DNA of 6,702 nt, from NCBI GenBank assembly GCA_013791675.1, contig VMTI01000200.1:1-6702 (forward strand), in the 5' to 3' direction. A program made the position numbers and the translations under genes. The notes below the pieces were generated by a model. It searched no databases. It was not told the DNA's origin and worked only from the letters and a program-made list of their open reading frames with translations. This document shows, piece by piece, positions 6,542 through 6,702 of this stretch; the first letter of the stretch is position 1; every line of letters begins with the position of its first letter. Origin of the DNA: a bacterium (GTDB lineage Bacteria > CG03).

Positions 6542-6660
6542 AGTAATAATGCGCATTAGATAACAGGCGTGACGAATGATATTTATCAAAAGCGGCAAAA
6601 AAGATTAGATTCGGCTAAAAACCGGAAAGAGCAAAAAAAGATAGAGGTATTCTACCAAAT
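6518..6660. repeat. 12-bp direct repeat ATTCTACCAAAT flanking a noncoding block upstream of cca
   Basis: ATTCTACCAAAT appears at 6518-6529 and at 6649-6660. On the minus strand the match extends to ATTTGGTAGAAT followed by ACC in one copy and CACC in the other. The enclosed stretch of about 119 bases has no open frame I would call and no recognisable terminal inverted repeats. The pair could be regulatory sites, or duplicated target sites of a small lost or unrecognised insertion. Confidence 0.45.
6560..6589 (-). promoter_or_regulatory. Weak candidate promoter for the cca-type gene
   Basis: On the minus strand TTGATA (6584-6589) and TGTTAT (6560-6565) lie 18 bases apart and match consensus at 5 and 4 of 6 positions. 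The leader would be about 45 bases. The -35 overlaps a short dyad (TGATA-TT-TATCA, 6577-6588). The surrounding A/T richness makes chance matches common. Confidence 0.22.
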
Positions 6661-6662
6661 AG

Positions 6663-6686
6663 CCGTTAGAACATTTTTGCTAACGG
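6663..6686. repeat. Inverted repeat CCGTTAG...CTAACGG in the upstream noncoding region
   Basis: Two 7-base arms (6663-6669 and 6680-6686) are perfect complements around a 10-base loop. Neither strand continues into a T-run immediately after the stem, so it is not a textbook terminator. It sits directly beside the distal ATTCTACCAAAT copy and at the window edge, so any larger element of which it is part cannot be seen. Confidence 0.45.
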
Positions 6687-6702
6687 GGTAAATTTTGTAC
6701 AA

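Noticed and set aside
6608..6645. A/T-rich stretch with a CGG...CCG mini-dyad and poly-A runs considered as a terminator or small RNA
   Set aside because: Pairing is about three base pairs with mismatches and gives no credible hairpin followed by a T-run on either strand.

Overview
All the genes in this window lie on the minus strand and are read from right to left. In transcription order they are a class II tRNA nucleotidyltransferase (CCA-adding type), a secreted protein joining a periplasmic FecR domain to a predicted outer-membrane beta-barrel, an 832-residue NDP-sugar pyrophosphorylase fused to a phosphomannomutase-like domain, and the N-terminal 230 residues of an O-antigen ligase/polymerase-type membrane protein cut by the left edge. 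I see no convincing plus-strand genes, rRNA, tRNA, CRISPR array or transposase.

The barrel protein ends in Phe and carries a signal peptide, and the last two genes have surface-glycan functions, so the host is a diderm (Gram-negative-type) bacterium. A/T homopolymer runs mixed with GC-rich codons, and the set of families present, would fit an uncultured lineage such as Elusimicrobiota or Omnitrophota. That placement is an impression and is not demonstrated by the sequence.

Layout: bases 6508-6702 are an upstream region with repeated ATTCTA motifs and a separate dyad. Bases 5218-6507 hold the cca-type gene. A plausible sigma70-like promoter overlaps its 3' end and starts a new unit. Bases 3215-5164 hold the FecR/barrel gene, whose last codons form a perfect 9-bp hairpin. 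Twenty-two bases later, behind a strong GGAGG, comes the sugar-nucleotide gene (694-3192). Three bases after its stop the O-antigen ligase-like gene begins, apparently on TTG.

The last three genes look like one envelope-directed transcription unit: one supplies activated sugar (probably GDP-mannose or a similar NDP-hexose), one polymerises or ligates glycan at the inner membrane, and one is an outer-membrane/periplasmic protein of unknown role. The tRNA gene is probably a housekeeping neighbour. The two points most worth following up are the FecR-linker-barrel architecture and the loss of nearly all catalytic motifs in the phosphomannomutase half of the fusion. I found no clear evidence of a wholly new multi-gene system.
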